A DNA stretch of 64,000 bases from JBGTCD01 sp041749015 (lineage in GTDB: Bacteria > Bacteroidota > Bacteroidia > Cytophagales > Cyclobacteriaceae), in the NCBI GenBank assembly GCA_041749015.1, contig JBGTCD010000155.1:1-64000 (forward strand), given 5' to 3'. The notes beneath the pieces are model-generated. The model was not told the DNA's origin and made no database searches. It saw only the letters and a list, made by a program, of their open reading frames with translations. The stretch's first letter is position 1. The number at the start of each line of letters is the position of its first letter. Below are positions 48,988-58,308 of the stretch, piece after piece. Both the position numbers and the translations under genes were made by a program.

Positions 48988-49125
48988 GTCATTGCGAGTA
49001 AACCAGATACTGCGGTAGCAGAAACTGGTTGACGCGGCAATCTCGTGAATTGAAACGTACTGGATTTTTAAGTCGGAGATTGCCGCGCTCCCACGCTTAA
49101 GGCCCATACGCCCGCTCGCAATGAC
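48988..49125. mobile_element. MITE-like element with nested inverted repeats
   Basis: Outer arms GTCATTGCGAG (48988-48998) and CTCGCAATGAC (49115-49125) are perfect complements, and inner arms GCGGCAATCTC (49034-49044) and GAGATTGCCGC (49076-49086) are too. The 138-base non-coding element has the shape of a miniature inverted-repeat transposable element or REP cluster, a type common in Bacteroidota. The mobilising transposase is not in this window. Confidence 0.75.
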
Positions 49126-49140
49126 CGTGGATTGTTTTTT

Positions 49141-49207
49141 TCGTCATTTCGACCCCTGCTCCTATCGGAAAAATCTTAATAACAGGCATTACAGGGGGAG
49201 AAATCTC
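49141..49207 (+). repeat. Second MITE-like family, left copy
   Basis: Contains TCGTCATTTCGAC (49141-49153) and GGAGAAATCTC (49197-49207). A complementary pair is at 49900-49961, so the two copies stand in inverted orientation around the gene at 49274-49744. Confidence 0.6.
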
Positions 49208-49273
49208 CTGAATTGGAAACGGAATGGTGTTGGTATAAAACTTCTTTTCGTCTTTGCTAGAAGTGGTAATAAA

Positions 49274-49744
49274 TTAAAATGATTCTTCCTTTTCAAGAAA
49301 CTGAGCCTTAAATTGAGGCTCAGGATCAATAAATTTCTTCCATGGTAAGCCTGAACTTTCTTGAATTTTTTTGGTGATGAAAAGCCTCATTTTGCAAAAA
49401 TCAAAAACGTAAAACTGAGACCATCCAATTGGTGAGGAGTAATGTTCGACTACAGTCGGATATCCTCTCTCTGTGATTGTAACATCAGCTAACTCCGCTG
49501 CACATATGGAATTTTTATAAATCATTTTATTTCCTCTTAACAATATCAGTTCATTATATACCTCACAGAACCCTTGATCAGTTTCTACTAATTGTTTTTT
49601 GTGTAATTGCAAAATAATACTTCCAATTTTGACTTCATCCTTCTCTACTATTTCCTGTGACTTTAAAGTCAACGATGATAATAATACCACACTAATTACA
49701 GCTAACTTCAATTTCTTCAGGTAGGTGAAAATCCTCAATTTCAT
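49274..49744 (-). CDS. Hypothetical exported protein
   Basis: A 156-residue protein with a Sec signal peptide (about 1-29, ending LTLKSQ). The mature part includes two cysteine-containing segments (GFCEVYNELILLRGNKMIYKNSICAAELADVTI and FYVFDFCKMRLFITKKIQ). I recognise no family. It is bracketed by two inverted copies of a short repeat family. Confidence 0.6.
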   Translation of the reverse strand: MKLRIFTYLKKLKLAVISVVLLSSLTLKSQEIVEKDEVKIGSIILQLHKKQLVETDQGFCEVYNELILLRGNKMIYKNSICAAELADVTITERGYPTVVEHYSSPIGWSQFYVFDFCKMRLFITKKIQESSGLPWKKFIDPEPQFKAQFLEKEESF

Positions 49745-50122
49745 TTATTGCTTTTTAATTTCCTCAATTAAAAATAAACGATAAAGAGCCAATTTCCTAT
49801 TAAATAAAACTGAAAACCAATCCGCATTGAGGAAGAAACCTCTAGATGGGGAATCAAAATACGGTTGATGTGAAAGTAACTATTCGTCTCCGCTAGTAGG
49901 AGATTTCTCGGGCACTTCATTGTCATTCATATTATTCATTATTGTAAGCCCGTCGAAATGAAGATAGGTTGGTAGTTTTGCCTGCTGCCTACTGATTACT
50001 GCCTACTAGAAAAGCGGGATCTTCACTCTAGTAAAAAAATTGATAGCTTAGAAAGCCGTATTTTGATAAATATGAATATATTTATTTGCGGAAAATATCA
50101 AGGGAATAAACTCACAGTAATT
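49745..50122. other. Gene-free stretch with the right copy of the MITE-like family
   Basis: GAGATTTCTC (49900-49909) and GTCGAAATGA (49952-49961) are the reverse complement of the left copy at 49141-49207. No gene or RNA is seen. Confidence 0.55.
49900..49961 (-). repeat. Second MITE-like family, right copy
   Basis: Reverse-complement partner of 49141-49207; arms GAGATTTCTC and GTCGAAATGA. Confidence 0.6.
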
Positions 50123-50365
50123 ATGGCTAAAAAGAACCTTACCGAACATACGCCAGAAGAGCTAAAAAAATTAAAAGGACTGCATCAGGTAATTATTTTC
50201 ATCTTGGGGACCATTATTGTTTTAACGGTAGCTTATGCGATTTACCGTTCCGAGGTATTATCACTGGAGTTTGAGCCCGCTCTAGTCACGATAGTGGTAA
50301 TCATGATGGTTCCGATTTTAATATCGATAATGCAGGTCAAAAAGATCAATGACCATATCAAATAG
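50123..50365 (+). CDS. Small two-span membrane protein
   Basis: An 80-residue protein starting at the ATG at 50123 with a charged N terminus (MAKKNLTEHTPEELKKLKGLHQ), two hydrophobic segments (about 22-42 and 52-72) and a short basic tail. An upstream start at 50063 is possible but adds non-family residues. Function unknown. Confidence 0.6.
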   Translation: MAKKNLTEHTPEELKKLKGLHQVIIFILGTIIVLTVAYAIYRSEVLSLEFEPALVTIVVIMMVPILISIMQVKKINDHIK

Positions 50366-50506
50366 ATAACTGGTCTGGACCTTGAGGTATGCCTTAGCAC
50401 CTTTTCCAGTCAATGACAAGGAGTGGTTGACTATTGGTGTTCAGATTTGGTGTTTGGTATTACTTTTTAACCTTTGCTCCTTGAAAGTATTTTTAAATAA
50501 CTTGAG

Positions 50507-51784
50507 TTGACTATTTCTGGATATCCTACCATACCCTTAGCAGAACGGATGCGCCCTAAGACCCTGGATCAGGTATTGGGACAAGAGCACCTTACAGGAC
50601 CTGAAAAGGTTCTGCGAATCACCCTTGAGAAGGGGATGGTGCCTTCTATGATTTTCTGGGGTCCTCCAGGGGTAGGCAAGACCACCCTGGCGCAGGTGAT
50701 TGCTCATCAGTCAGGGAAGCCTTTCTATGGCCTAAGTGCTATCAAAGCCGGTGTCAAAGAGGTCAGGGAAGTCATTGACAAGGCACGGTTCAGCCCAGGG
50801 TCTATCCTTTTTATTGATGAGATCCACCGGTTTAATAAAGGGCAGCAGGATGCATTGCTCGGAGCCGTAGAAAAGGGCCATATCGTCCTGATCGGTGCCA
50901 CTACTGAGAATCCCAGTTTTGAGGTCAATTCGGCCCTGTTATCCAGGTGTCAGGTGTATACCCTTAAGCCGCTCGAAAAATCCCACCTGCAGCAATTGGT
51001 GAATACAGCCTTAAAGGAAGATCAATGGCTCAATAAACTCAACATTAAGATCAAAGAAGATGAGGCCCTCATCAGGCTTTCGGGTGGGGATGCCCGGAGG
51101 CTGCTCAATCTCGTGGAGCTGGTGGTGCAGGCAGCAGGGGGTGACAAGGTAGTGCTGGACGATGCTTTGGTGACAGACCTGGTACAAAAGAAAATGGCCC
51201 TTTACGATAAAACCGGAGAGCAGCATTATGACATCATCTCGGCTTTTATCAAATCCATCCGGGGTAGTGATCCTAACGCGGCCGTATACTATCTGGCCCG
51301 GATGATAGAGGGTGGTGAGGATGTAAAGTTTATCGCCCGGCGCATGCTCATTCTGGCATCAGAGGATATTGGCAATGCCAATCCTACCGCTCTCGTGCTG
51401 GCTACCAATACCTTTCAGGCAGTGCAACTAATCGGATACCCTGAGGCGGAAATTATTCTATCTCAGTGTGCCGTGTATCTGGCGTGCTCCAAAAAAAGTA
51501 ATGCCAGCTATGTGGCCATCAAAAAGGCCCGAAAGAAAGTATCTGAAACCGGCGACCTCAGCATACCGCTTTCTATAAGAAATGCGCCAACAAAACTCAT
51601 GAAAGATGCCGGTTATGGCAAGGGGTATGCTTACGCACATGATTACGAGGATAACTTCACAGCCATGGAATTCTTGCCCGATGCTATTGCCGATACCAAG
51701 TTTTATGATCCTGGCAACAATCCCCGTGAGGCAGAAATGCGGCAATTCCTTCGCCTACTTTGGAAGGATAAGTATGAGTACTAG
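50507..51784 (+). CDS. rarA: Replication-associated recombination protein A
   Basis: A 425-residue AAA+ ATPase (RarA/MgsA, the WRNIP1 homologue) that acts at stalled replication forks. Walker A GPPGVGKTT is at residues 52-60, Walker B ILFIDEIHRF at about 100-109, with the sensor region IGATTENPSFEVNSALLSRCQVY. The C-terminal part carries the family's tetramerisation domain (YDIISAFIKSIRGSDPNAAVYYLARMIEGGEDVKFIARRM). The start is TTG at 50507; no better start is visible. A strong hairpin follows. Confidence 0.96.
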   Translation: MTISGYPTIPLAERMRPKTLDQVLGQEHLTGPEKVLRITLEKGMVPSMIFWGPPGVGKTTLAQVIAHQSGKPFYGLSAIKAGVKEVREVIDKARFSPGSILFIDEIHRFNKGQQDALLGAVEKGHIVLIGATTENPSFEVNSALLSRCQVYTLKPLEKSHLQQLVNTALKEDQWLNKLNIKIKEDEALIRLSGGDARRLLNLVELVVQAAGGDKVVLDDALVTDLVQKKMALYDKTGEQHYDIISAFIKSIRGSDPNAAVYYLARMIEGGEDVKFIARRMLILASEDIGNANPTALVLATNTFQAVQLIGYPEAEIILSQCAVYLACSKKSNASYVAIKKARKKVSETGDLSIPLSIRNAPTKLMKDAGYGKGYAYAHDYEDNFTAMEFLPDAIADTKFYDPGNNPREAEMRQFLRLLWKDKYEY

Positions 51785-51861
51785 TAATTTTGGAAACCGG
51801 TAAGCTTATAATGGCCATTGATTAGCCTGAGGCAGTGAATTGGCACAAAAGGACCTAAAAG

Positions 51862-51901
51862 CAAAATACTCCCTCAGCACCTGGTGCCGGGGAGTATTTT
51901 G
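51862..51901 (+). terminator. Hairpin terminator after rarA
   Basis: Perfect 12-base arms CAAAATACTCCC (51862-51873) and GGGAGTATTTTG (51890-51901), with a second small inverted repeat GCAC...GTGC in the loop, 77 bases after the rarA stop. The T-rich outer arm could serve as terminator; it may also be a repeat element. Confidence 0.7.
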
Positions 51902-52029
51902 TGTCTATAGTTGGCTTTAATCATTATAAAGGTAATGCAATAGTTCTTGCCGGGAAATTCATTACCGATAACTGGCATTTCTGATTGTTAAGGAGAGTTA
52001 TTTTAAAGACGAATGCCTTTTTACGCACC

Positions 52030-53283
52030 TTATTCAAAATCTCTGAATTGCTCCTCCAGGTCTTTTTCAGATTCCAGGTCTTGCATCACCTGCTGGTCAA
52101 GGGGACTTTCTTTGATGAAATTGTAGTTGTCCCAAAACTCCTTATTGTAGGGCCGGTCCTGAAACTGCAGACCATACCGTTTCATTTTTTCGGTGCTGCT
52201 GATTTGTTCTTCACTGTGAGGTTCAATTTCATTGACCAGCAATTCCTGAATGAGCTCAGTGCTGAATTTCTTTTCCATGGTTTTCCTGTCATACCATTGG
52301 GTATATGAGGTCACCTGCATGTAGTTGAGATACATTTTACCATCATACTCCCTGTAGTCAATGACCTTGCTCATGCGTTCCAGCATGTTTACCATATTTC
52401 CCTTTTTAGTAATTTTATCGGAGGTGCCGATTTCGTACTCCATCCGGAGAATTTTGTATTCTTCAATATCAATGTAAAACTGGAGCTTGTAGCCTGAGCT
52501 TTGGCAAATCACGAAAACAGGGCGGCCATTGTAGAAGGAATTTTTTTCCCTTCGAAAGTTATCAAAAAAGTATTCGGTCTGAGCAAACTGTCTGTATTTG
52601 ATATTATTGTGGAGTAGGAGCTCTTCCAGGAGATTAGACTGATCAAAATATTTGGTAAAGCGATGGTTATAGCCCAGGCTTTTTCTTACTTCTACCAATG
52701 CGACTTTTTCCCTGAGCCTGAATTTGTTTCTGGGCTCTTCATAATCTTCATCATAGATCTTTACAGCAGCCTCCAAAAGTGAAAAGTATTTTCCCCCGAT
52801 TTTTTTGATGTCCCGGTAAAACCCATGCATCATATAGGGAGCATCAGGGTGATTTTGACTGATTCTACTCAGGGCGATCTGTGCAATTTCTCCAGCACTC
52901 AGGGAATCTTCGATGGTGATCTCCTCAAGTTGGTGTACAGCTTTATTCATCTCCAATATGACCATACCCTGTCCTGTCAACTCGCTTACAGGCATTTCCA
53001 GGGTGATGTACCCCAGCATTGAAATACCAAATGTGGCATTCAGATATTGATCTGGAAAATGAAAGTCAAATTCACCGTTGGCATTGGAAACCGTGCCGAA
53101 AGAAGCGCCCTGTATGCCTACGGTAGCAAATACCAAAGGTTCTTTGCTCTCTGCGTCAATCACCTGGCCTGAAATTGTAATTCGGCCTTTCTGGGCCATA
53201 AGGGCGGTATTTGGCATGAAAAACAGTAAAATCCATACTGTAATCCAAACGGGGATCATATTATGAAAATGCAATCTTACCAT
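52030..53283 (-). CDS. Carboxypeptidase-regulatory-domain outer membrane-associated protein
   Basis: A 417-residue exported protein. A signal peptide (about 1-30, ending ALMAQ) is followed by a CarboxypepD_reg-like domain (about 35-115: ITISGQVIDAESKEPLVFATVGIQGASFGTVSNANGEFDF), then a large beta-rich region ending in an acidic tail. Such proteins are common in Bacteroidota beside TonB receptors or DUF5686 proteins, but none is adjacent here. Function unknown. Confidence 0.8.
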   Translation of the reverse strand: MVRLHFHNMIPVWITVWILLFFMPNTALMAQKGRITISGQVIDAESKEPLVFATVGIQGASFGTVSNANGEFDFHFPDQYLNATFGISMLGYITLEMPVSELTGQGMVILEMNKAVHQLEEITIEDSLSAGEIAQIALSRISQNHPDAPYMMHGFYRDIKKIGGKYFSLLEAAVKIYDEDYEEPRNKFRLREKVALVEVRKSLGYNHRFTKYFDQSNLLEELLLHNNIKYRQFAQTEYFFDNFRREKNSFYNGRPVFVICQSSGYKLQFYIDIEEYKILRMEYEIGTSDKITKKGNMVNMLERMSKVIDYREYDGKMYLNYMQVTSYTQWYDRKTMEKKFSTELIQELLVNEIEPHSEEQISSTEKMKRYGLQFQDRPYNKEFWDNYNFIKESPLDQQVMQDLESEKDLEEQFRDFE

Positions 53284-53480
53284 TCCAAGCCAAATGTTTG
53301 TGAGGCAATTTAGAGTTTTCCAGCGGGTTATTTGATTTTACCAACCTTAATATCGACCATGTAACGAAACCAACAAAGTGAATTAACGATAAATTGCCCA
53401 ACTTCGCACGCATCAATGGGGTTATATTAAATAAATAAATATTTAATTACCTATTACAGGATAATCGTATAGAGTTAGGA

Positions 53481-54644
53481 TTGGGTTTATTCGAAAATAT
53501 ACCGAAAATTTGGAAGCAGGCTTACCTGCTCATGTGTTTGTGGTACGGCATTAATTTTTTGGTCAGTACCCTGGCTGAGTATTACCTGTTCCGGCCCTAC
53601 AGCCATGTGCTTTGGAGTGGTCTTTACATGTTTGAGGCGGTTTGCATTTTCATTATCCTGATTTTCCTGTATACCCGATGGTTATTTAAGTTTAACATCC
53701 CACTACAAGTATTTGGCCATTTCGGCGGGCTAGTGCTGTATTTTATTTTGATGGGGTCTGTGTCGTATTACTTTGATTATTATCAGGACGGGTTCAGGTA
53801 TTTTGATGACTGGAAACAATACATGACCGAGCTCCTGAGCTGGGATGCGCTCCGGTTTCATGACCAGTACATCATCACGGTAGCGGTGTTTTACATCATC
53901 AGGTATTTTGAAAGCCTGCAGAAAAAAGAAAAAGAAAAAAGTGAGCTGGACCTTAAGAATAAGGAAATGCAGCTCAATTTATTGCGCTCTCAGATCAATC
54001 CCCATTTCTTATTCAATACCTTAAATTCGATCAGTACCCTGATGAATACCAGTAAAGAAAAAGCCCGGAAAATGATCACCCAGTTGTCGGACATATTCCG
54101 GTACGCCCTTGACTCCCATGGCGGCGAGGAGGTGAAGCTGATCCATGAACTTACCTTCATTGAAAACTTCATCAAGATACAGCAAGTACGTTTTGGCGAA
54201 AGGCTTAAATACATTACCCATGTAGAGCCGGAGTGCCTTGGCGTGGGGATCCCCCCGATGATACTACAGCCTCTGGTAGAAAACTCAGTGAAGTACGGCA
54301 TAGCCCCCAAGGATAGTGGGGGTACCATCGAGCTGACCATAAAAAGAAACCGGGAGGGGGTGTTTTTTGAGGTCAAAGATGATGGGATGGGCACCAATGC
54401 TAAAAAAGTACTGGATGGTGAGGCCTCTTCAGGTGTAGGATTGAAAAACTCGGACAGACGTCTGAGAAGCATGTACGGCGATAGTGCCGGCCTTTACGTT
54501 AATGCCAGTGAGGAGGGTTATGTCGTGAGCTTTACCCTGCCAGACAAAATCTATAGGTTGAGCCAATTTGAGGAAAGAAGCACTCAACAAAACAATTTGC
54601 TAATTAAGGAAAACGGTAAACAAACTATAAAATCAGCATTATGA
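53481..54644 (+). CDS. LytS-type membrane sensor histidine kinase
   Basis: A 387-residue kinase with four membrane segments in the N-terminal 160 residues, a coiled-coil linker (KKEKEKSELDLKNKEMQL), and the LytS-type kinase core QINPHFLFNTLNSISTL with the phospho-histidine, followed by ATPase motifs VENSVKYGIAP and DDGMGTN and GVGLKNSDRRL. The start is TTG at 53481. Its stop overlaps the regulator start by four bases. The signal is not known. Confidence 0.93.
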   Translation: MGLFENIPKIWKQAYLLMCLWYGINFLVSTLAEYYLFRPYSHVLWSGLYMFEAVCIFIILIFLYTRWLFKFNIPLQVFGHFGGLVLYFILMGSVSYYFDYYQDGFRYFDDWKQYMTELLSWDALRFHDQYIITVAVFYIIRYFESLQKKEKEKSELDLKNKEMQLNLLRSQINPHFLFNTLNSISTLMNTSKEKARKMITQLSDIFRYALDSHGGEEVKLIHELTFIENFIKIQQVRFGERLKYITHVEPECLGVGIPPMILQPLVENSVKYGIAPKDSGGTIELTIKRNREGVFFEVKDDGMGTNAKKVLDGEASSGVGLKNSDRRLRSMYGDSAGLYVNASEEGYVVSFTLPDKIYRLSQFEERSTQQNNLLIKENGKQTIKSAL

Positions 54645-55381
54645 AAATTGATTGCCTCATAGTAGATGATGAACAATTAGCCAGAGATTTACTGGTAGAA
54701 TTTTTAGACGATTACCCCAATATTCAGATTATAGGGCAGGCGACCAAAGGGTCGGAAGCTGTTGAGATGATTAATAAGCATGAGCCCAAATTGATCTTTC
54801 TGGATGTACAGATGCCAGGTATGGATGGGTTTGATGTGCTGGAAGCCATTGATCACCGGCCTTATGTAATTTTTTGCACTGCCTATGACCAATATGCTAT
54901 CAGGGCTTTTGACCAGAATGCTGTTGATTATTTATTGAAACCTTTGGACAAAGAGCGGTTTGCCCTTGCGGTAAAGCGGGCTACCAAAAGAATAGAAGCA
55001 GAAGAATCGAATCTGGAGGTACTACTGCAGGCCATTAAGAAGAGTGACAATAAATATTCCACCCATATTTTTGTTCAGAAATCAGAGCGCCTTCTCAACC
55101 TTCCTACCTCTGATATTATACAATTGGAGGCTTCCGGTGACTATACGGTGCTCTCTACCAAGGTAGACCAGTACTTGAGTTCATCGGGGATCGGAAAGCT
55201 TGAAGAAAAGCTGGACCCTGAGGTATTCATTCGCATCCACAGGTCTACCATTATCAACCTCAATTACCTGAAGGAGATTGAAAAGCATTTCAATGGTGGA
55301 TTGGTAGTCAAGATGGTCAATGGTAAAAGTTTTCCGGTGAGCCGTACCTATGCCAAGCAGATCAGGAAGAAGGTGGTTTGA
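54641..55381 (+). CDS. LytTR-family response regulator
   Basis: A 246-residue regulator with a receiver domain (phospho-acceptor Asp55 in LIFLDVQMPGMDG, Lys in LLKPLDKERF) and a C-terminal LytTR DNA-binding domain (about 145-246: IFVQKSERLLNLPTSDIIQLEASGDYTVLSTK, FIRIHRSTIINLNYL). It is translated with the LytS kinase (ATGA overlap). Its target genes are unknown; no LytTR-type direct repeat was identified. Confidence 0.95.
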   Translation: MKIDCLIVDDEQLARDLLVEFLDDYPNIQIIGQATKGSEAVEMINKHEPKLIFLDVQMPGMDGFDVLEAIDHRPYVIFCTAYDQYAIRAFDQNAVDYLLKPLDKERFALAVKRATKRIEAEESNLEVLLQAIKKSDNKYSTHIFVQKSERLLNLPTSDIIQLEASGDYTVLSTKVDQYLSSSGIGKLEEKLDPEVFIRIHRSTIINLNYLKEIEKHFNGGLVVKMVNGKSFPVSRTYAKQIRKKVV

Positions 55382-55517
55382 TGGTGTGAGAGGTTAGAAT
55401 TTAGAAGTTAGTATTGAGTTTTATTTTTGGTAAAGATTGGTTACTGTGGACTGCTGACTGAAGACCACCCGGCTTTTCAGGCAAGTTGTGTTGTTTAAAA
55501 AACAATTTTTGGTTTTT

Positions 55518-56081
55518 TTACCTTCCTATCCTGTAGGAGGCAGATAATGAATGAATCTGTCTAAACCAAAAAAAATCAATTCCATACGAAAATTTGATCC
55601 GGTCATTGATCTCGGAGTTTGAATAGGTCACTAAAAGTCCTAAACCCGGTTCAAATTGATTTTGATGCTCAGAGTACAAAACCTCTCCACCTGGATCAAT
55701 TGAAACTAAATAATCAAGGATATTACCGTAGAAAATATGTCCTCCTAAGGCTACGGATAATTCTTTGTTTTCAGTCTTTTGAATGATTTTATTGATATAA
55801 GAGCTGGCTCGAAATCCAAATTCATACCACCATGTTACGCAATTGCCCGGGTCGTTGCAGGCAGGCAACCAGTCTATACCTATTGAATTGCCCCAATAAA
55901 GGTTGCGCTTAGTGGAGATTAACCTTAGGTTTTCACCATAGAGCCCCAATCCTATGTTATTACCATGATCAAACAATTGACTTTGAACCATGATAGTTCT
56001 CAAAACTAAGTAGTTTTGACTTTTTTGGGCATATAAGAGGTTAGCCGAAAATAATAAAGTAAATAATAGAAAATACTTCAT
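55518..56081 (-). CDS. Hypothetical outer membrane beta-barrel protein
   Basis: A 187-residue protein starting at ATG 56081 with a Sec signal peptide (MKYFLLFTLLFSANLLYAQ). Strand-like stretches (WWYEFGFRASSYINKII, FEPGLGLLVTYSN, RIKFSYGIDFFWF) and the final SLSASYRIGR fit a small outer membrane barrel. No family recognised. Confidence 0.6.
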   Translation of the reverse strand: MKYFLLFTLLFSANLLYAQKSQNYLVLRTIMVQSQLFDHGNNIGLGLYGENLRLISTKRNLYWGNSIGIDWLPACNDPGNCVTWWYEFGFRASSYINKIIQKTENKELSVALGGHIFYGNILDYLVSIDPGGEVLYSEHQNQFEPGLGLLVTYSNSEINDRIKFSYGIDFFWFRQIHSLSASYRIGR

Positions 56082-56264
56082 GCTATTTTGGTGTCCATGC
56101 CAATATAATGTTATTATATCCAATTTATGAAAATTTGAAATTATTCCAAAAATTCACAACTTAATTCTAATAACTAACCTCTATCCTCTAGCTTCTAACC
56201 TCTCCTCAAGGCCTGAGCTCCATATCGATGCTGTATGGATTCCGGTGAGCCTTTCCTATGCAAT

Positions 56265-57311
56265 CTATTCCTGAGGATAAACCTCAAGGTCAATGGTGTA
56301 GGATTTTTCCTTTAGCTCGGGAAGGAGCAGGTAAAATTCTTCCCGGACCCATTTTATAACACTATCTGCGGTGCTCTTGGAAGCTGACCCCTGAACTTTT
56401 ACGCTCGGCTCATCCTGATGGGTTTCAGAAGTAATGATCAATTGTATTGATTCAAATGCAGCAACATCAATTAGCTCATTGAGCCATTGAATCCAGGATT
56501 TATATATAAGGCCGGGATTAATCAGGGTATCCTGGTCTACAATAAAGTAATTGACTTTCCAGGGTGGTGATTTTATGGTTGTTTCAGCTCCAGGCACTGC
56601 ATACTGCTTCATTTGACTCAGCTCTTTTTTCCGTACAGCATATCCTGCCGCTTCTTCACTGGCAACAGGTTTCACAGCATCGGTATCCAACTTTTCTGCT
56701 TTAGGGTAGTCTTCCGCTATTTCTTCGGCCGTTCCTGCATGTGTGATCTCATCCCTTTTTGCATTAGCAGTTCTTAATTCGGATACGGCAAGGACATCTT
56801 CATCAGGCACACCCGTTTCATCCAATGTGGTATACCTTTCGGTGTCTCTTGGCTGGGCAGGTACGGGTTCGGGGGATTCAGGAATATTTTTTTCTCTTTT
56901 GACGGAAGTTGGTTCCTCTTCCGGGCGTGCCAAATCTTCCGAACTTTCTAATGGCATTGTATCCAGAGACTTAGCCTCTTCCTCCTGGGTCACCATGGTG
57001 ATGGAGTCGGTTTTTTGAGGAGATTGCTGAATGAAATAGTAGCCCAGGGGAATAAAAATAGCCAGGATTACCACTGCTGCTGCTACCCCAATCCACGGGA
57101 AGGATTTTTCAGGTTTAATGGAGATTCTTCTTTTTAAGGCATCAAGGGTTGCTGCTGGGTAGTCGTCCAGGGAAAGTCCTTCGATAGCCTCCTTTAAAAA
57201 AGGATCTTTTTCGGCAGCCATGCGGATCTCATCCTGCTTATCCTGTGGCAAGGTGCCGGAGAGATAAGCAAGCAGCTCTTCCTGAGTATAATATGGTGGC
57301 TTAGGACTCAT
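56265..57311 (-). CDS. Membrane-anchored anti-sigma-like protein
   Basis: A 348-residue protein with a cytoplasmic N-terminal part (about 1-72: YYTQEELLAYLSGTLPQDKQDEIRMAAEKDPFLKEAIEGL, like the N terminus of Bacteroidota anti-sigma proteins), one membrane segment (about 73-93), and a long periplasmic part rich in Pro, Glu and Thr before a C-terminal beta domain. Its start lies within the end of the ECF sigma gene (11-base overlap), the usual layout of sigma and anti-sigma pairs. Confidence 0.75.
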   Translation of the reverse strand: MSPKPPYYTQEELLAYLSGTLPQDKQDEIRMAAEKDPFLKEAIEGLSLDDYPAATLDALKRRISIKPEKSFPWIGVAAAVVILAIFIPLGYYFIQQSPQKTDSITMVTQEEEAKSLDTMPLESSEDLARPEEEPTSVKREKNIPESPEPVPAQPRDTERYTTLDETGVPDEDVLAVSELRTANAKRDEITHAGTAEEIAEDYPKAEKLDTDAVKPVASEEAAGYAVRKKELSQMKQYAVPGAETTIKSPPWKVNYFIVDQDTLINPGLIYKSWIQWLNELIDVAAFESIQLIITSETHQDEPSVKVQGSASKSTADSVIKWVREEFYLLLPELKEKSYTIDLEVYPQE

Positions 57312-57882
57312 GTTTACTTTCTATACAAATTTTAAGGTTTCTTTTCCCATTTTGGATGTGGCTTTTGACTGATTTTAAGTCATACCCGGTGATTTCACAA
57401 ATTTCCTGATATGACCTCCTCTCAAGGAAAAACAACCGCACACAGGTTTTTTGTTCATCTCTGAGAATTTCCATACAGGATTCCAAATGCATTATTTTTT
57501 CCTCCTCAACCCATAGATGCTCTGAATCCTCAGATTCCATAAAATTATCGGTGTTATTATCAATCACCGCCATGAAGGGCTGCTTTTTTTCAGACCTGAG
57601 GCGCATCAGACAATGATTTTTGGCGACAGAATACAACCAGGAGTTGAAGTTGCTGATCTCATGCTTTTGCACGAGTTCGGGAAGTTTTTCGAATACCTCC
57701 ATGACGGCATCCTGTCCGTCTTCTTTATTGCGGAGGTACTTCATGGTGACACCGTATACATAGTGGAGGTACCGATTATACAGCGTAGCGATGAGGGAGA
57801 TTTCTTTTTCTGTCTTGTAAAGGGCGATAAGTGCCTCATCCGAGGCCTCTGAATGGCTACCAGAATCCTTTTTAAAAAACAT
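57301..57882 (-). CDS. ECF-type RNA polymerase sigma factor
   Basis: A 193-residue sigma factor with region 2 (about 30-100: LYNRYLHYVYGVTMKYLRNKEDGQDAVMEVFEKL, then NFNSWLYSVAKNHCL) and region 4 with helix-turn-helix (about 140-185: EQKTCVRLFFLERRSYQEICEITGYDLKSVKSHIQNGKRNL). It is the first gene of an operon with the membrane anti-sigma protein. The stimulus and promoters are unknown. Confidence 0.93.
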   Translation of the reverse strand: MFFKKDSGSHSEASDEALIALYKTEKEISLIATLYNRYLHYVYGVTMKYLRNKEDGQDAVMEVFEKLPELVQKHEISNFNSWLYSVAKNHCLMRLRSEKKQPFMAVIDNNTDNFMESEDSEHLWVEEEKIMHLESCMEILRDEQKTCVRLFFLERRSYQEICEITGYDLKSVKSHIQNGKRNLKICIESKHES

Positions 57883-58308
57883 GAGATAAATTGAAATCTA
57901 CTGGAAATATACAGAAATCATTCCAATACCATAAAATAGAAAAGGAGCCCGGGAGGCTCCTTTTCTTAACCTAAACCTAAACCTATAGAATAATTACCAT
58001 TCGTAATTACCAATGATAAAACAATTCCTGTGCCAAAATCAAAATTCACCTTATATGCCCTTTTTCAGGGACTTTAAAATATTTAATGTCTCAGAATAGG
58101 ACACCATTGTTCGAAAAATTATTAATTTGGGAAATTGTTAGGAATGAAAGTGAAATTTGGGAATTGATCCTCTTTTATTTTTTAATCCTGGAGCGACCCC
58201 AACAGTTAAAGAAAGAATTTGTTAGTTTAATAATCAGCGGGTTACAACTATGAAGCCGTTGATACGTTTTTGGTTAATGTAAACCTAGAATAAATCCTGC
58301 GCATTGCT
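57883..58308. other. Gene-free stretch between two divergent sigma factor genes
   Basis: It has a terminator-like hairpin at 57939-57965 and a short CTAAAC tandem repeat near 57969-57985. Promoters for both sigma operons must lie here, but no clear TAnnTTTG was found. Confidence 0.5.
57939..57965. terminator. Hairpin GAAAAGGAGCC/GGCTCCTTTTC
   Basis: Perfect 11-base arms (57939-57949 and 57955-57965) around a 5-base loop. It lies upstream of the minus-strand sigma gene, so it cannot end that operon; it may block read-through toward or from the divergent neighbours, or be a repeat. Confidence 0.55.

Larger units (their letters stand above)
48930..49273. other. Gene-free stretch with a MITE-like element
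   Basis: It holds the nested palindrome at 48988-49125 and the start of a second repeat family at 49141. No gene is visible. Confidence 0.6.
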
